Shown here one piece after another: positions 1-8,244 of a DNA stretch of 64,000 nt. Position numbers and translations under genes: made by a program. Every line of letters begins with the position of its first letter. The stretch's first letter is position 1. The notes under the pieces are model-generated. The model had not been told where the DNA came from. It did no database searches and saw only the letters and a program-made list of their open reading frames with translations. The stretch comes from Shewanella algicola (GTDB lineage Bacteria; Pseudomonadota; Gammaproteobacteria; Enterobacterales; Shewanellaceae): the NCBI RefSeq assembly GCF_014648035.1, contig NZ_BMQI01000008.1, positions 47,721 to 111,720 on the forward strand. Direction: 5' to 3'.

Positions 1-677
1 TATTTGAGCATTTATCGCTTGAGCAGGTATTACGTTTGCCCATTAATGCGATTAATCATTTAGGCACGCAAACCGTGACTAATTTGCATCGGTTATGGGT
101 AAACAACAGCCACTGTATTAAGTGCCGCTCGGTGGGTCGCTTATTTGATGCGTTGGCTGTTGGGCTTAATCTACTTGAGCAAAATGACTATGAAGGTCAG
201 GCTGGTATGATGATTGAAACTGCGGCCAATCAATATTTACAACAAGACGCAGATCAAAACAGTCAGTTTAACACCACGATAAGTGAGATTAGCTTATCGC
301 AACATCGCGCCTCTAAAGCGCATAACAGCGATGTAATTCAGTGGCATAGCAGCCAATTTATGACTCAATTAGTGCTAGCGGCTCATCAACAAGACTCTGC
401 GATAACAACAGTCCTCCTAACTCAACAACTATGCTGGCAATTTATGGTTGAAATAGCGGATAAGATTGATCGGGTGGCGCAAGATTATCGTGACTACCCG
501 CAAGTATTATGTGGTGGCGTGTTTCAAAATAAAACCTTACTTAGTCAATGTTTAACGCTAAGTAAACGTGCTAATCATCAGGTATTAACCAGTCAACATG
601 TGCCCATTAATGACGGCGGTATTGCCCTGGGTCAATTATGGTATGGCGTACATTGGTGGGCGCAAAAAAAACACTAA
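1..677 (+). CDS. hypF: HypF, carbamoyltransferase for hydrogenase maturation (3' end only)
   Basis: Only the C-terminal ~225 residues are present. The frame is open back to the first base, so the gene starts outside the window and the TTG at 36 is not its start. The motif VGRLFDALA followed by YEGQAG, and the C-terminal stretch GGVFQNKTLL then VPINDGGIALGQ, are signatures of the Kae1/YrdC-related C-terminal half of HypF. In the known pathway HypF makes a carbamoyl group from carbamoyl phosphate and ATP and hands it to the C-terminal cysteine of HypE, the first step towards the CN ligands of the [NiFe] site. It is followed after 176 bp by hypB, so it probably heads or belongs to the same hyp cluster. 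Confidence 0.93.
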   Translation, partial: FEHLSLEQVLRLPINAINHLGTQTVTNLHRLWVNNSHCIKCRSVGRLFDALAVGLNLLEQNDYEGQAGMMIETAANQYLQQDADQNSQFNTTISEISLSQHRASKAHNSDVIQWHSSQFMTQLVLAAHQQDSAITTVLLTQQLCWQFMVEIADKIDRVAQDYRDYPQVLCGGVFQNKTLLSQCLTLSKRANHQVLTSQHVPINDGGIALGQLWYGVHWWAQKKH

Positions 678-853
678 CAAAAGAATACAAACTGCATGGT
701 TTACAAGATTACTGCTGTGGAGCAGATCACATTTTTATCTTGATTTTGCGCTTGTTCACTTTGTTTTTATTAAAAACTGACTTGCATCAAAGAATCCATG
801 TGTAAGTTATCTGACACTAACACTAAGGTAAATCAGGTTTACAAGGAAATAAT

Positions 854-1606
854 ATGTGCAAAGATTGCGGCTGTTCTATCACCCATGACGATGTGGGGCA
901 TCAACATACTCATGGCGATCATCATCATGGTCAACTACATAGTAATCCTCAATTAAACGACAAGAAGACCTTGGCGGTTATCCATAAAATTTTGGATAAA
1001 AACGATATTGAAGCACAACACAACCGCGATCATTTTGCAGCTCAGCATGTCACTGCATATAACTTAATGAGTAGCCCTGGTAGCGGCAAGACCACCTTAC
1101 TAGAATGCCTTCCCGAATACCTTAATCATAAATTCGCGGTGATTGAAGGCGATTTAGAAACCTCACGCGATGCCGACCGCTTAATTGCCAAAGGGATTAA
1201 TGCGTATCAAATTCAAACAGGTTCAGCTTGTCACCTAGACGCCTTTATGGTGCATGGCGCATTACACCATATTGACCTCAACCCCATCGACATTTGCTTT
1301 GTGGAAAACGTCGGTAACTTAGTGTGCCCCGCCAGTTACGATGTCGGCACCCATAAAAATATCGTCTTGCTGTCGGTACCAGAGGGCGATGACAAAATTG
1401 AAAAGTATCCGGTGATGTTTCGCCGCGCAGATGTGGTGGTAATTACCAAATCTGACTTACTGCCATACTTTGATTTTAGTATTGAAGAAGCCAAAGCGCA
1501 GCTACAAAAGTTAAATCCTAACGTTGAGCTTTTTGTAGTTTCAGTGAAAAATTCTGATTCAATGAACGCCTTTGCGCATTGGATTACTAAAAACCTGGAG
1601 CGCTAA
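854..1606 (+). CDS. hypB: HypB, Ni-binding GTPase for hydrogenase maturation
   Basis: 250 aa. The N-terminus begins MCKDCGC, the high-affinity nickel site of HypB, followed by a short His-rich stretch (residues 16-29, HQHTHGDHHHGQLH). The P-loop is at 75-80 (PGSGKT). A metal-binding GSACHLDA segment lies near 125-132. HypB delivers nickel to the hydrogenase large subunit together with HypA, using GTP hydrolysis as a switch. The ATG at 854 follows AAGGA with good spacing. It sits 2 bp ahead of hypC, in the operon hypB-C-D-E-A. The His stretch suggests some nickel-storage ability, but it is much shorter than in rhizobial HypB. Confidence 0.97.
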   Translation: MCKDCGCSITHDDVGHQHTHGDHHHGQLHSNPQLNDKKTLAVIHKILDKNDIEAQHNRDHFAAQHVTAYNLMSSPGSGKTTLLECLPEYLNHKFAVIEGDLETSRDADRLIAKGINAYQIQTGSACHLDAFMVHGALHHIDLNPIDICFVENVGNLVCPASYDVGTHKNIVLLSVPEGDDKIEKYPVMFRRADVVVITKSDLLPYFDFSIEEAKAQLQKLNPNVELFVVSVKNSDSMNAFAHWITKNLER

Positions 1607-1608
1607 CC

Positions 1609-1848
1609 ATGTGCTTATCAGTACCTTCAAAAGTTGTTGAAATACATGACGATGCCAGCGTTACAGTTGACACGCTAGGCGTGCGCCGTCGTGTGAGCAG
1701 TCATTTAATGACCGAACCGTTAACCGAAGGAGACTTTGTATTAATCCATATTGGTTTTGTGATGAATAAAATCGATGAGAAAGACGCACAACAAAGTCTC
1801 GATTTATACCAAGAAATCGTCGAAAAAATGCAATTGGAGTCAGAGTAA
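1609..1848 (+). CDS. hypC: HypC, hydrogenase maturation chaperone
   Basis: 79 aa, typical length for HypC/HybG. It starts MCLSVPSKV, and Cys2 (after Met removal the N-terminal residue) is the essential residue of the family. HypC forms a complex with HypD that carries the Fe(CN)2CO moiety and then docks on the hydrogenase large-subunit precursor. The stop codon overlaps the hypD start by one base (TAATG), which points to translational coupling with its complex partner. Confidence 0.96.
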   Translation: MCLSVPSKVVEIHDDASVTVDTLGVRRRVSSHLMTEPLTEGDFVLIHIGFVMNKIDEKDAQQSLDLYQEIVEKMQLESE

Positions 1849-2975
1849 TGATCACCCTTAATGACTTCTATCAAGGGTTTCGAGACCCAAAAACGATTGG
1901 TCATTTAGCGGCGTTAATTCGCGAGCAGGCAGCGCAAACCACAGAGCAAATTAACATAATGGAAGTGTGTGGAGGCCATACACATACCATTATGAAATAC
2001 GGGGTATTGCAACTACTGCCTGACAACATTCGCTTTATTCACGGACCAGGTTGCCCAGTGTGCGTGATGCCAAAAGAGCGCATTGATCACGCGGCAGTAC
2101 TTGCCAGTCAAGACGATGTTATTTTAGTCACCCTAGGCGATATGATAAGAGTGCCTGGTTCTATGGGGAGTTTGGCGGAATTTCGATCTCAGGGTTGCGA
2201 TATCCGCCCCATTTACGACCCTCTCGATACATTAAACATTGCCCGAGACAACCCAGATAAAACCGTGATCTTTTTTGCCATCGGCTTTGAAACCTCCACC
2301 CCGATGACCGCTGCATTGATTGCCCAGGCGGAAGCGCAAAACATCCCTAACCTATTGTTTCATATTAATCATGTGCTGGTTCCCCCTGCCATCGATGCAG
2401 TAATGGCAGACAGTCGAGCTCAGGTCAATGCGTTTATTGGCCCGGCACATGTCAGCGTGATCAGCGGCGCTAAAATTTATCAGCCAGCCGTCGACAATTA
2501 CAACACACCTGTAGTGGTGTCTGGCTTTGAACCTGTCGATTTGATGGAGTCTATTTTACGCATTGTAAAACAAAAAGTGGCTGGCGAAGCTGTGCTAGAT
2601 AATCAATACAGCCGCTCGGTGACCTATGAGGGTAACCTTGCAGCACAGCAACTGGTGGATACTTATTTTACCGTACGAGACAGCTTCCGTTGGCGTGGAC
2701 TTGGGCCAATCGCGCGCTCTGCGCTTACCTTAAAACCCGAATATCAACACCGAGACGCTGAACGTATCTACGTTGAGGTACTACCTACAACTGAAATTGA
2801 TGACCATAAAGCATGCCAATGTGGTGATATTTTACGTGGACTCGCTAACCCTAAGGACTGCAAAGTCTTTGGCCGAGGCTGTACACCACAAACGCCATTG
2901 GGCAGTTGTATGGTGAGCTCAGAAGGAGCTTGTAACGCTTATTATCGCTATGGAGAAGTACAAAATGGCAACTAA
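1848..2975 (+). CDS. hypD: HypD, Fe-S scaffold for the Fe(CN)2CO group
   Basis: 375 aa, the usual length. Key motifs are present: CGGHTH near residue 41, HGPGCPVCVMP near 65, and the C-terminal Cys-rich block that ligates the [4Fe-4S] cluster (CQCGDILRG, then GRGCTPQTPLGSC and GACNAYYRYG). HypD with HypC assembles Fe with two cyanides and CO. The start codon overlaps the end of hypC by one base, and the 3' end overlaps the start of hypE. Confidence 0.97.
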   Translation: MITLNDFYQGFRDPKTIGHLAALIREQAAQTTEQINIMEVCGGHTHTIMKYGVLQLLPDNIRFIHGPGCPVCVMPKERIDHAAVLASQDDVILVTLGDMIRVPGSMGSLAEFRSQGCDIRPIYDPLDTLNIARDNPDKTVIFFAIGFETSTPMTAALIAQAEAQNIPNLLFHINHVLVPPAIDAVMADSRAQVNAFIGPAHVSVISGAKIYQPAVDNYNTPVVVSGFEPVDLMESILRIVKQKVAGEAVLDNQYSRSVTYEGNLAAQQLVDTYFTVRDSFRWRGLGPIARSALTLKPEYQHRDAERIYVEVLPTTEIDDHKACQCGDILRGLANPKDCKVFGRGCTPQTPLGSCMVSSEGACNAYYRYGEVQNGN

Positions 2976-3972
2976 AAAGACTGTACAGCTAAGCCATGGT
3001 GGTGGCGGTAAAGAAATGAATCAGTTAATAACTGAGATGTTTTTTAAAGCATTTAATAACCCTATTTTAGCCTCACAAGAAGATGCCGCTAAATTAAACA
3101 TGTGTGGCCATATCGCTTTTACGACTGACTCTTTCACGGTCTCACCACTTTTTTTTGCTGGTGGTGATATTGGCAAGTTAGCCATCGCAGGCACGGTGAA
3201 TGACCTTGCGATGATGGCCGCTCAACCAGAATACTTAAGTTGCAGCTTTATTATTGAAGAAGGGTTTGCGCTTGATGACTTAAACACCATTGTGAGCAGC
3301 ATGGCCGAAGAATTACATAAATCGGGTGCCAGAATTGTCTGCGGAGACACCAAAGTGGTGCCTAAAGGCTGTGCCGATGGCCTGTTTATCAACACTTCAG
3401 GTGTTGGGCGTATTTTAAACCCAAACATTTCGGCTAAACACTTACAAACAGACGACGCGATCATTGTCTCTAGAGACATAGGTCGTCATGGCGCAGCCAT
3501 TTTAATGGCTCGTGATGGCTTGACACTTGAGTCATCTCTTTGCAGTGACTGTGACACCCTGTGGCCTATTGTCGAGCAATTACTGGCTGCAAACATCAAA
3601 ATCCACGCGATGCGTGATGCGACCCGTGGCGGTATTTCAGCGGTATTAAATGAATGGGCGGTAGCCTCCAATGTGGGCATCAGTGTCGATGAAACCGCCA
3701 TGCCTGTGTGCGATGAAGTCAAAGGCTTATGTGAACTATTTGGTTTTGAACCTTACGATTTAGCCAATGAAGGTACCTTTTTACTGTCGGTGCCAAAAGA
3801 GCTTGCCCACGGTGCCATAGAAGTGATGCAACGCTATGGCCATTGTGAACAGGCCGCAATCATTGGCCATGTCACCAAGAAGCAACCGGGAAAAGTGATT
3901 TTAAATACGCCTTGGGCAAGTAGCCGTTACTTGGATTTACCACAAGGTGAATTACTGCCAAGGATTTGTTAA
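2965..3972 (+). CDS. hypE: HypE, thiocarbamate-dehydrating enzyme (cyanide donor)
   Basis: About 335 aa, PurM/AIR-synthase family. It has the N-terminal SHGGGGKEM motif and ends in PRIC. The terminal cysteine is the residue that HypF carbamoylates and HypE dehydrates to a thiocyanate. The frame could start at 2950, but I chose the ATG at 2965 because GGAG at 2952-2955 is well spaced from it and the protein then begins MATKKTVQLSHGGGG, like other HypE proteins. It overlaps hypD by 11 bases, and its stop overlaps the hypA start by one base. Confidence 0.95.
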   Translation: MATKKTVQLSHGGGGKEMNQLITEMFFKAFNNPILASQEDAAKLNMCGHIAFTTDSFTVSPLFFAGGDIGKLAIAGTVNDLAMMAAQPEYLSCSFIIEEGFALDDLNTIVSSMAEELHKSGARIVCGDTKVVPKGCADGLFINTSGVGRILNPNISAKHLQTDDAIIVSRDIGRHGAAILMARDGLTLESSLCSDCDTLWPIVEQLLAANIKIHAMRDATRGGISAVLNEWAVASNVGISVDETAMPVCDEVKGLCELFGFEPYDLANEGTFLLSVPKELAHGAIEVMQRYGHCEQAAIIGHVTKKQPGKVILNTPWASSRYLDLPQGELLPRIC

Positions 3973-4316
3973 TGCACGAATATTCGATTGTGATGTCGTT
4001 AATGGAACAATGTGAAAGCCTGGCGCAGCAACATCAGGCGCAAGGTATTGAACAGGTAGAACTTAAAATTGGCATTTTAAGTGGCGTAGAGCCGGCATTG
4101 TTAGCTCAAGCATTTGAAACCTTTAAGCTTGAAACCATTTGCCATAACGCAAAACTGGTGATGAATATTCAACCATTGGTGTTGCAGTGCCGCGATTGTG
4201 ACCAACAGTCACAAGTGGATGAGCGCACCATTATCTGCCCTATTTGTACCAGTAATAATACCTTAGTCATTGATGGCGAAGACATGATGTTAATGCAACT
4301 GGTACTCGATACCTGA
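3972..4316 (+). CDS. hypA: HypA, nickel/zinc metallochaperone
   Basis: 114 aa from the ATG at 3972. The frame is open 6 bases further upstream, but MHEYSI is the conserved HypA N-terminus and His2 is the nickel ligand. The zinc site is CxxC (C73, C76) and CxxC (C89, C92). HypA works with HypB to insert nickel. The stop/start overlap with hypE is TAATG. It is the last recognisable hyp gene before a small membrane protein and a terminator. Confidence 0.96.
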   Translation: MHEYSIVMSLMEQCESLAQQHQAQGIEQVELKIGILSGVEPALLAQAFETFKLETICHNAKLVMNIQPLVLQCRDCDQQSQVDERTIICPICTSNNTLVIDGEDMMLMQLVLDT

Positions 4317-4374
4317 CGTTATTAACCACACATACCGTAAAACAAAAAAGTGAACACAATAAAAGGACTACACC

Positions 4375-4539
4375 ATGAAATACTTATCACTTGCCTTTAT
4401 TCTTGCCGCTACTCCAACTCTTGCTATGGCACATGAGGGACACGGTGGTGTTGGATTATTTCATCACTTAATGGATCTTGCACCGGCCATTGTCTTGGTG
4501 GCTATTGTGGCGTTTATCTATTGGAAACGCAGCAAATAA
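4375..4539 (+). CDS. Small His-rich membrane protein after hypA (54 aa)
   Basis: A 54-aa ORF too short for most gene callers. ATG at 4375 follows AAAAGGA with correct spacing. It reads as a signal peptide (MKYLSLAFILAATPTLAMA), then HEGHGGVGLFHH, then one transmembrane segment (about residues 34-50) and a short basic tail ending KRSK. The compact HxxH...HH cluster just after the predicted cleavage site would face the periplasm and could bind a metal. Its position in the hyp operon suggests a link with nickel or hydrogenase, but that is inference and I recognise no named family. Confidence 0.7.
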   Translation: MKYLSLAFILAATPTLAMAHEGHGGVGLFHHLMDLAPAIVLVAIVAFIYWKRSK

Positions 4540-4560
4540 ATACGCGGCTAATTAATATAA

Positions 4561-4588
4561 AATAAGCCTTCCATTAGGAAGGCTTATT
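4561..4588. terminator. Bidirectional terminator between the hyp operon and the acyl-CoA dehydrogenase
   Basis: Perfect 12-bp stem, AATAAGCCTTCC / GGAAGGCTTATT, with a 4-base ATTA loop, lying between two convergent transcription units. The A/T-rich outer stem gives a U-rich end in either direction. Confidence 0.85.
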
Positions 4589-4615
4589 GTGTGGTCTGTT
4601 ATCCACGAAAGTGGT

Positions 4616-6373
4616 TTAGAACATCTCAGCAGGCATGGCCATAATAGACTTATCACCTTGATTAACTTGTGATAAATGATATTGAGATTTAGACAACAAT
4701 TTGTCCATATAAAAATCTGCTACATATTGCTTTTGCGCCGCAAAAGTCGTGTCTTCATGGCCACTAGCTTTATCTGCCATTAATAACCAGAAGTAACCAT
4801 AAAGAGCATAACCAAAGGCATCTAAAAAGTCGACCGCACATGAGTTAACCAGTGCAGGTTGTTCATGTTTATTGTCATTGATGTAATTCGCAGTAGTCAA
4901 TAACTCAGCAAACACATTGCTTACTGTCGCTTTATGATCGGCATTAGCTTGAGTTAACTCAGCGAGACCCGCGTTCACGTCTGCCACAAACTCAGTCAAG
5001 GTTGCGACATTGTCACCTGTCACTTTACGGCCTAAAAAGTCAATGGCCTGAATACCGTTAGTACCTTCATAAATTTGTGCAATACGGGTATCACGCACAA
5101 ACTGCTCAATACCGGTTTCACGTATATAACCATGGCCGCCAAACACTTGTTGTCCCATCACTGTGGTATCTAGGCCGCGATCGGTTAAAAATGCTTTTGA
5201 TACTGGCGTTAACAAACCAACATAACGAACAGCTTTAGCTTGCACATCATCGCTGGCGTATTTGGCTAGGTCTAACTGCTTACCGGTATACACAGACAGT
5301 GCACGGCCCGCTTCAGTCAAGGCTCTGATAGTAAGTAACATTCTGCGCACATCGCCATGCACAATAATAGGATCAGAGGTAGCCCCTGTTGGTGACCCCG
5401 CAGCAGCGACACCTTGAAGACGCTCTTTAGCGTAATCGCTGGCCATTTGATAAGCCGCTTGGCCGTTGCCTAAACCTTGTAAGCCAATGGCTAAACGTTC
5501 GTAGTTCATCATAGTGAACATGCACACTAAACCACGAGCTGGACGGCCAATGAGATAACCTACGGCATTGTCGTAGTTCATTACACACGTTGCAGAGGCT
5601 TTTAGGCCCATTTTGTGCTCAATTGAACCGACAGTAACGCCATTAGCTTCACCAAGGCTGCCATCGGCATTAACACGGATTTTAGGCACTAAAAATAATG
5701 AGATACCGTTAGAGTCTGGTAACTTGGCTAACACTAAATGAATCACGTTTTCTGCTAGGTCGTGATCGCCGCCAGTGATAAAAATTTTATTACCGGTAAT
5801 TGAATAACTACCATCTTCTAATGGCTCGGCTTTAGAGCGAATGCCACGTAAATCTGAACCCGCGTGCGGCTCGGTCATGTCCATGGCACCAGCCCACTGG
5901 CCGGAATATAAATTAGGTAAATAGGTTTGTTTTAACTCATCTGTTGCATGGGCATTGATACACAGCGCCGCACCTGCTGTAAGCGAGTTATAAAGCGTGA
6001 AAGAGTTACAGGTGCTGTAGCCCATTTCGTCGACTAACACACCCAACATTTTAGGCATGCCCATGCCGCCAAAATCAGCTTCGCCGCATAAACCCACCCA
6101 GCCACCTTCAGCAAACTGGCTATACGCTTCTTTAAAGCCATCTGGTGTAATGATGTCATTACCGCTATGTACCACGCCTTGCTCGTCGCCATTGCGATTT
6201 AAAGGTTGCAGTAGATCACGGCTAATTTTGGCTGATTCATCTAAAATAGCTAACGCAGTATCCATGTCTACCGTTTCTGCCATTGCTGGAAGTTGCTGCC
6301 AGGTTGTTGGCGCATCAAAAACGTTTTCTAGCAAGAATTGCATGTCTTTTAATGGGGCTTGATATGGATACAT
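4616..6373 (-). CDS. Acyl-CoA dehydrogenase, ~600-aa class (DmdC-like)
   Basis: 585 aa, longer than the ~390-aa short-chain enzymes and matching the class with an extra C-terminal domain (proteins annotated as acyl-CoA dehydrogenase or 3-methylmercaptopropionyl-CoA dehydrogenase). Family marks are AMDMTEPHAGSDL (substrate/FAD loop), GNKIFITGGDHD, GGHGYIRETGIEQFVRDTRI and IYEGTNGIQA near the C-terminus, where the Glu is the expected catalytic base. It introduces the alpha,beta double bond into an acyl-CoA and passes electrons to ETF. The true substrate cannot be read from sequence. It is monocistronic, with a palindrome upstream that resembles a fatty-acid-responsive operator. Confidence 0.9.
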   Translation of the reverse strand: MYPYQAPLKDMQFLLENVFDAPTTWQQLPAMAETVDMDTALAILDESAKISRDLLQPLNRNGDEQGVVHSGNDIITPDGFKEAYSQFAEGGWVGLCGEADFGGMGMPKMLGVLVDEMGYSTCNSFTLYNSLTAGAALCINAHATDELKQTYLPNLYSGQWAGAMDMTEPHAGSDLRGIRSKAEPLEDGSYSITGNKIFITGGDHDLAENVIHLVLAKLPDSNGISLFLVPKIRVNADGSLGEANGVTVGSIEHKMGLKASATCVMNYDNAVGYLIGRPARGLVCMFTMMNYERLAIGLQGLGNGQAAYQMASDYAKERLQGVAAAGSPTGATSDPIIVHGDVRRMLLTIRALTEAGRALSVYTGKQLDLAKYASDDVQAKAVRYVGLLTPVSKAFLTDRGLDTTVMGQQVFGGHGYIRETGIEQFVRDTRIAQIYEGTNGIQAIDFLGRKVTGDNVATLTEFVADVNAGLAELTQANADHKATVSNVFAELLTTANYINDNKHEQPALVNSCAVDFLDAFGYALYGYFWLLMADKASGHEDTTFAAQKQYVADFYMDKLLSKSQYHLSQVNQGDKSIMAMPAEMF

Positions 6374-6394
6374 AGGGCTCTCTTAAAACGAATA

Positions 6395-6414
6395 ATTAAA
6401 ACAGTTGTTTTAAT
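6395..6414. promoter_or_regulatory. Palindromic operator candidate (PsrA-like) upstream of the acyl-CoA dehydrogenase
   Basis: ATTAAAAC-AGTT-GTTTTAAT is a perfect 8+4+8 palindrome 22 bp before the start codon on the minus strand. The AAAC-N4-GTTT core resembles the site described for PsrA, a TetR-type repressor of fatty-acid degradation genes in Pseudomonas and Shewanella. The outer bases are A/T rather than the usual C/G, so the assignment is tentative. Confidence 0.5.
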
Positions 6415-6587
6415 TTATACTAAAGCGTTACAAAAAGAAAAGGTTTTTTAAACAAAGTGTGACCTTTTAAGATAATCGACATTATGCCAGATCAATGAGT
6501 TACAATTACCTGTAACCCTGCGCTATCAGGTTAACCATAAAATGATACCGCCTCGATGTTGATATGTTAAAAAGCGAACCAGACTGA

Positions 6588-7526
6588 ATGCACACGCCAC
6601 AAAATCCCGCCACACCTAAAGATCAAAATCATAATCCTTACCAGCAAGTTACGGTGATAGGTAATGCACCAGGCGCCTGGCGACCAGCTGATGTCGGCCT
6701 TACGTTTGTGTTCAATGCGACTGAACATCAGGCAGACAATGTCATCAATATTTGTAATGGGCCATATGCAGGATCACCTCATGCTTTTGCGGTAAGCAAC
6801 ACCCCTGATGATCAACAATTAATCGCGCTATTAACCCAAGTAGCACCAACCCTCGAACAACAATTGCATTGTTGGCCTTCATCAGGGCTCGTTACCTGTT
6901 TTTTGATGTCCATTTTAGCCAGTGACATGACGGTACAACGCATGTCGCTCATGCCATCGCTTAAACGTTCGCGCGTACTAAGCGAGCAGGAGTATTTACC
7001 TTGCATGGTACATAACTGGTTAGGTGAGCGCAGACTTGCACTGGGATTACAATTAACGAATCCGCATATTAGCTGGCCGGGGTTATTGATTGATCAAGCC
7101 GCCATTCCTGAAGAGCTTAATACTCAAGCTGAACAACCAGACATTAACCCGTTTGAAGTGTTATTGAGTGATTTTATTCGTCGACGAAACAGCGATGTTA
7201 AGCCAACATATCATATAGGCACATCTCAGGCTCTAGCTTTACAAGTAACCTCTGAGCGGCCTGCGCAGCCTGATTTACAATATGCATTGTTAGCGGCATT
7301 GAGCAATTTACCTAGCGTGCACTGGTTATCGTATGCGACACAAGATGATTTAATCACTGCTGAAGCGCTGTTTTATAATGAACACCCACAAACACAAACT
7401 AGTTACTGGTATTTAGTGGATTACCAGGCCTCACAATTTTTAGATAACATTCGCCATCATTTAGCGTACTGCCAACAAGTGTTTGCGTTAACGGCTAAAC
7501 AAGCGGCTGAAAACAAATCGTCATAA
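6588..7526 (+). CDS. Conserved-looking protein of unknown function (312 aa)
   Basis: Soluble, with no signal peptide or membrane segment. It starts at ATG 6588 without a clear Shine-Dalgarno sequence; the first ~18 residues are polar and low-complexity, so a later start is possible. Residues 21-42 (VTVIGNAPGAWR, then a stretch ending VFNA) resemble the nucleotide-sugar-binding start of sialyltransferase-like proteins (hGNGPS...FN), but no second motif supports that. It is transcribed alone, between the acyl-CoA dehydrogenase promoter region and a terminator it shares with the convergent yaiL. I do not recognise its function. Confidence 0.6.
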   Translation: MHTPQNPATPKDQNHNPYQQVTVIGNAPGAWRPADVGLTFVFNATEHQADNVINICNGPYAGSPHAFAVSNTPDDQQLIALLTQVAPTLEQQLHCWPSSGLVTCFLMSILASDMTVQRMSLMPSLKRSRVLSEQEYLPCMVHNWLGERRLALGLQLTNPHISWPGLLIDQAAIPEELNTQAEQPDINPFEVLLSDFIRRRNSDVKPTYHIGTSQALALQVTSERPAQPDLQYALLAALSNLPSVHWLSYATQDDLITAEALFYNEHPQTQTSYWYLVDYQASQFLDNIRHHLAYCQQVFALTAKQAAENKSS

Positions 7527-7630
7527 TTACTGATGAACGGTCACAACTAATAATCAACCTGAAAATGCCTATTTCAACAAGAATTAAGTTTGTTCATCGT
7601 TTATTAACACGCTCTAATAACAAGTCATAA

Positions 7631-7656
7631 AAAAAGCCTCGTTGAAGAGGCTTTTT
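7631..7656. terminator. Bidirectional terminator between the 312-aa gene and yaiL
   Basis: Perfect 10-bp stem AAAAAGCCTC / GAGGCTTTTT around GTTGAA, with T-runs in both directions, between convergent genes. Confidence 0.88.
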
Positions 7657-7666
7657 AAGGTAATCG

Positions 7667-8218
7667 TTACCACATTAAATCATCTGGAATAGCGTAATCT
7701 GCGTACGGATCGTCGGCATCACTGACTTGCTCTACCGAATCTTTTGCGGCTTTATCCCATAAGTATCCGCACCACTGTGGCACCAGTAATTTAACCCGTT
7801 CGGCTAACTTATGCGGCACCAAATAGCTTTTGTCTTCATGACGCACAATACCTAACGTGCCGTTAAGCAGTTCAGCTTGAATTTTATCAGTGATGTACAA
7901 AGAATAAATTTTGTTTTCTAAGGTGTAGTTAAACTTAAGCTCAGCATCTTTAGGGATGTTGATGGCAAATTTAGAAAACTCAGTAATCAAGCCGCGAACC
8001 TGGCCTTTTTCTGACGCTTGGGCGAAGCGTTGTTCATTTAACGCTTTGTCTTTTTTAGCCTGCTGTAATTTTTGTTCAGCAATTTGCTTTTTAAGCTCGC
8101 CGCTGCCGTCATCAACTTTGGCTTTTTTGTTACGACGTTGTTGGGTCTTTACATCGCGTACTTTTTGTTTGCTGGCAAGACCGGCTTTGAGTAATTGATC
8201 TTGTAATGCATTTGCCAT
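7667..8218 (-). CDS. yaiL: YaiL, DUF2058 family protein
   Basis: 183 aa. It begins MANALQDQLLKAGLASKQKVRDVKTQ, followed by a basic, coiled-coil-like segment (about residues 27-75), then a globular C-terminus (FNYTLENKIYSLYITD, later GIVRHEDKSYLVPH). This is the DUF2058/YaiL pattern. The family is annotated as nucleoprotein- or polynucleotide-associated, but its activity is not established. The gene stands downstream of the SDR gene (26 bp gap), so the two are probably co-transcribed. Confidence 0.85.
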   Translation of the reverse strand: MANALQDQLLKAGLASKQKVRDVKTQQRRNKKAKVDDGSGELKKQIAEQKLQQAKKDKALNEQRFAQASEKGQVRGLITEFSKFAINIPKDAELKFNYTLENKIYSLYITDKIQAELLNGTLGIVRHEDKSYLVPHKLAERVKLLVPQWCGYLWDKAAKDSVEQVSDADDPYADYAIPDDLMW

Positions 8219-8244
8219 GATTTGTTACCTTTAAATATTAATGT

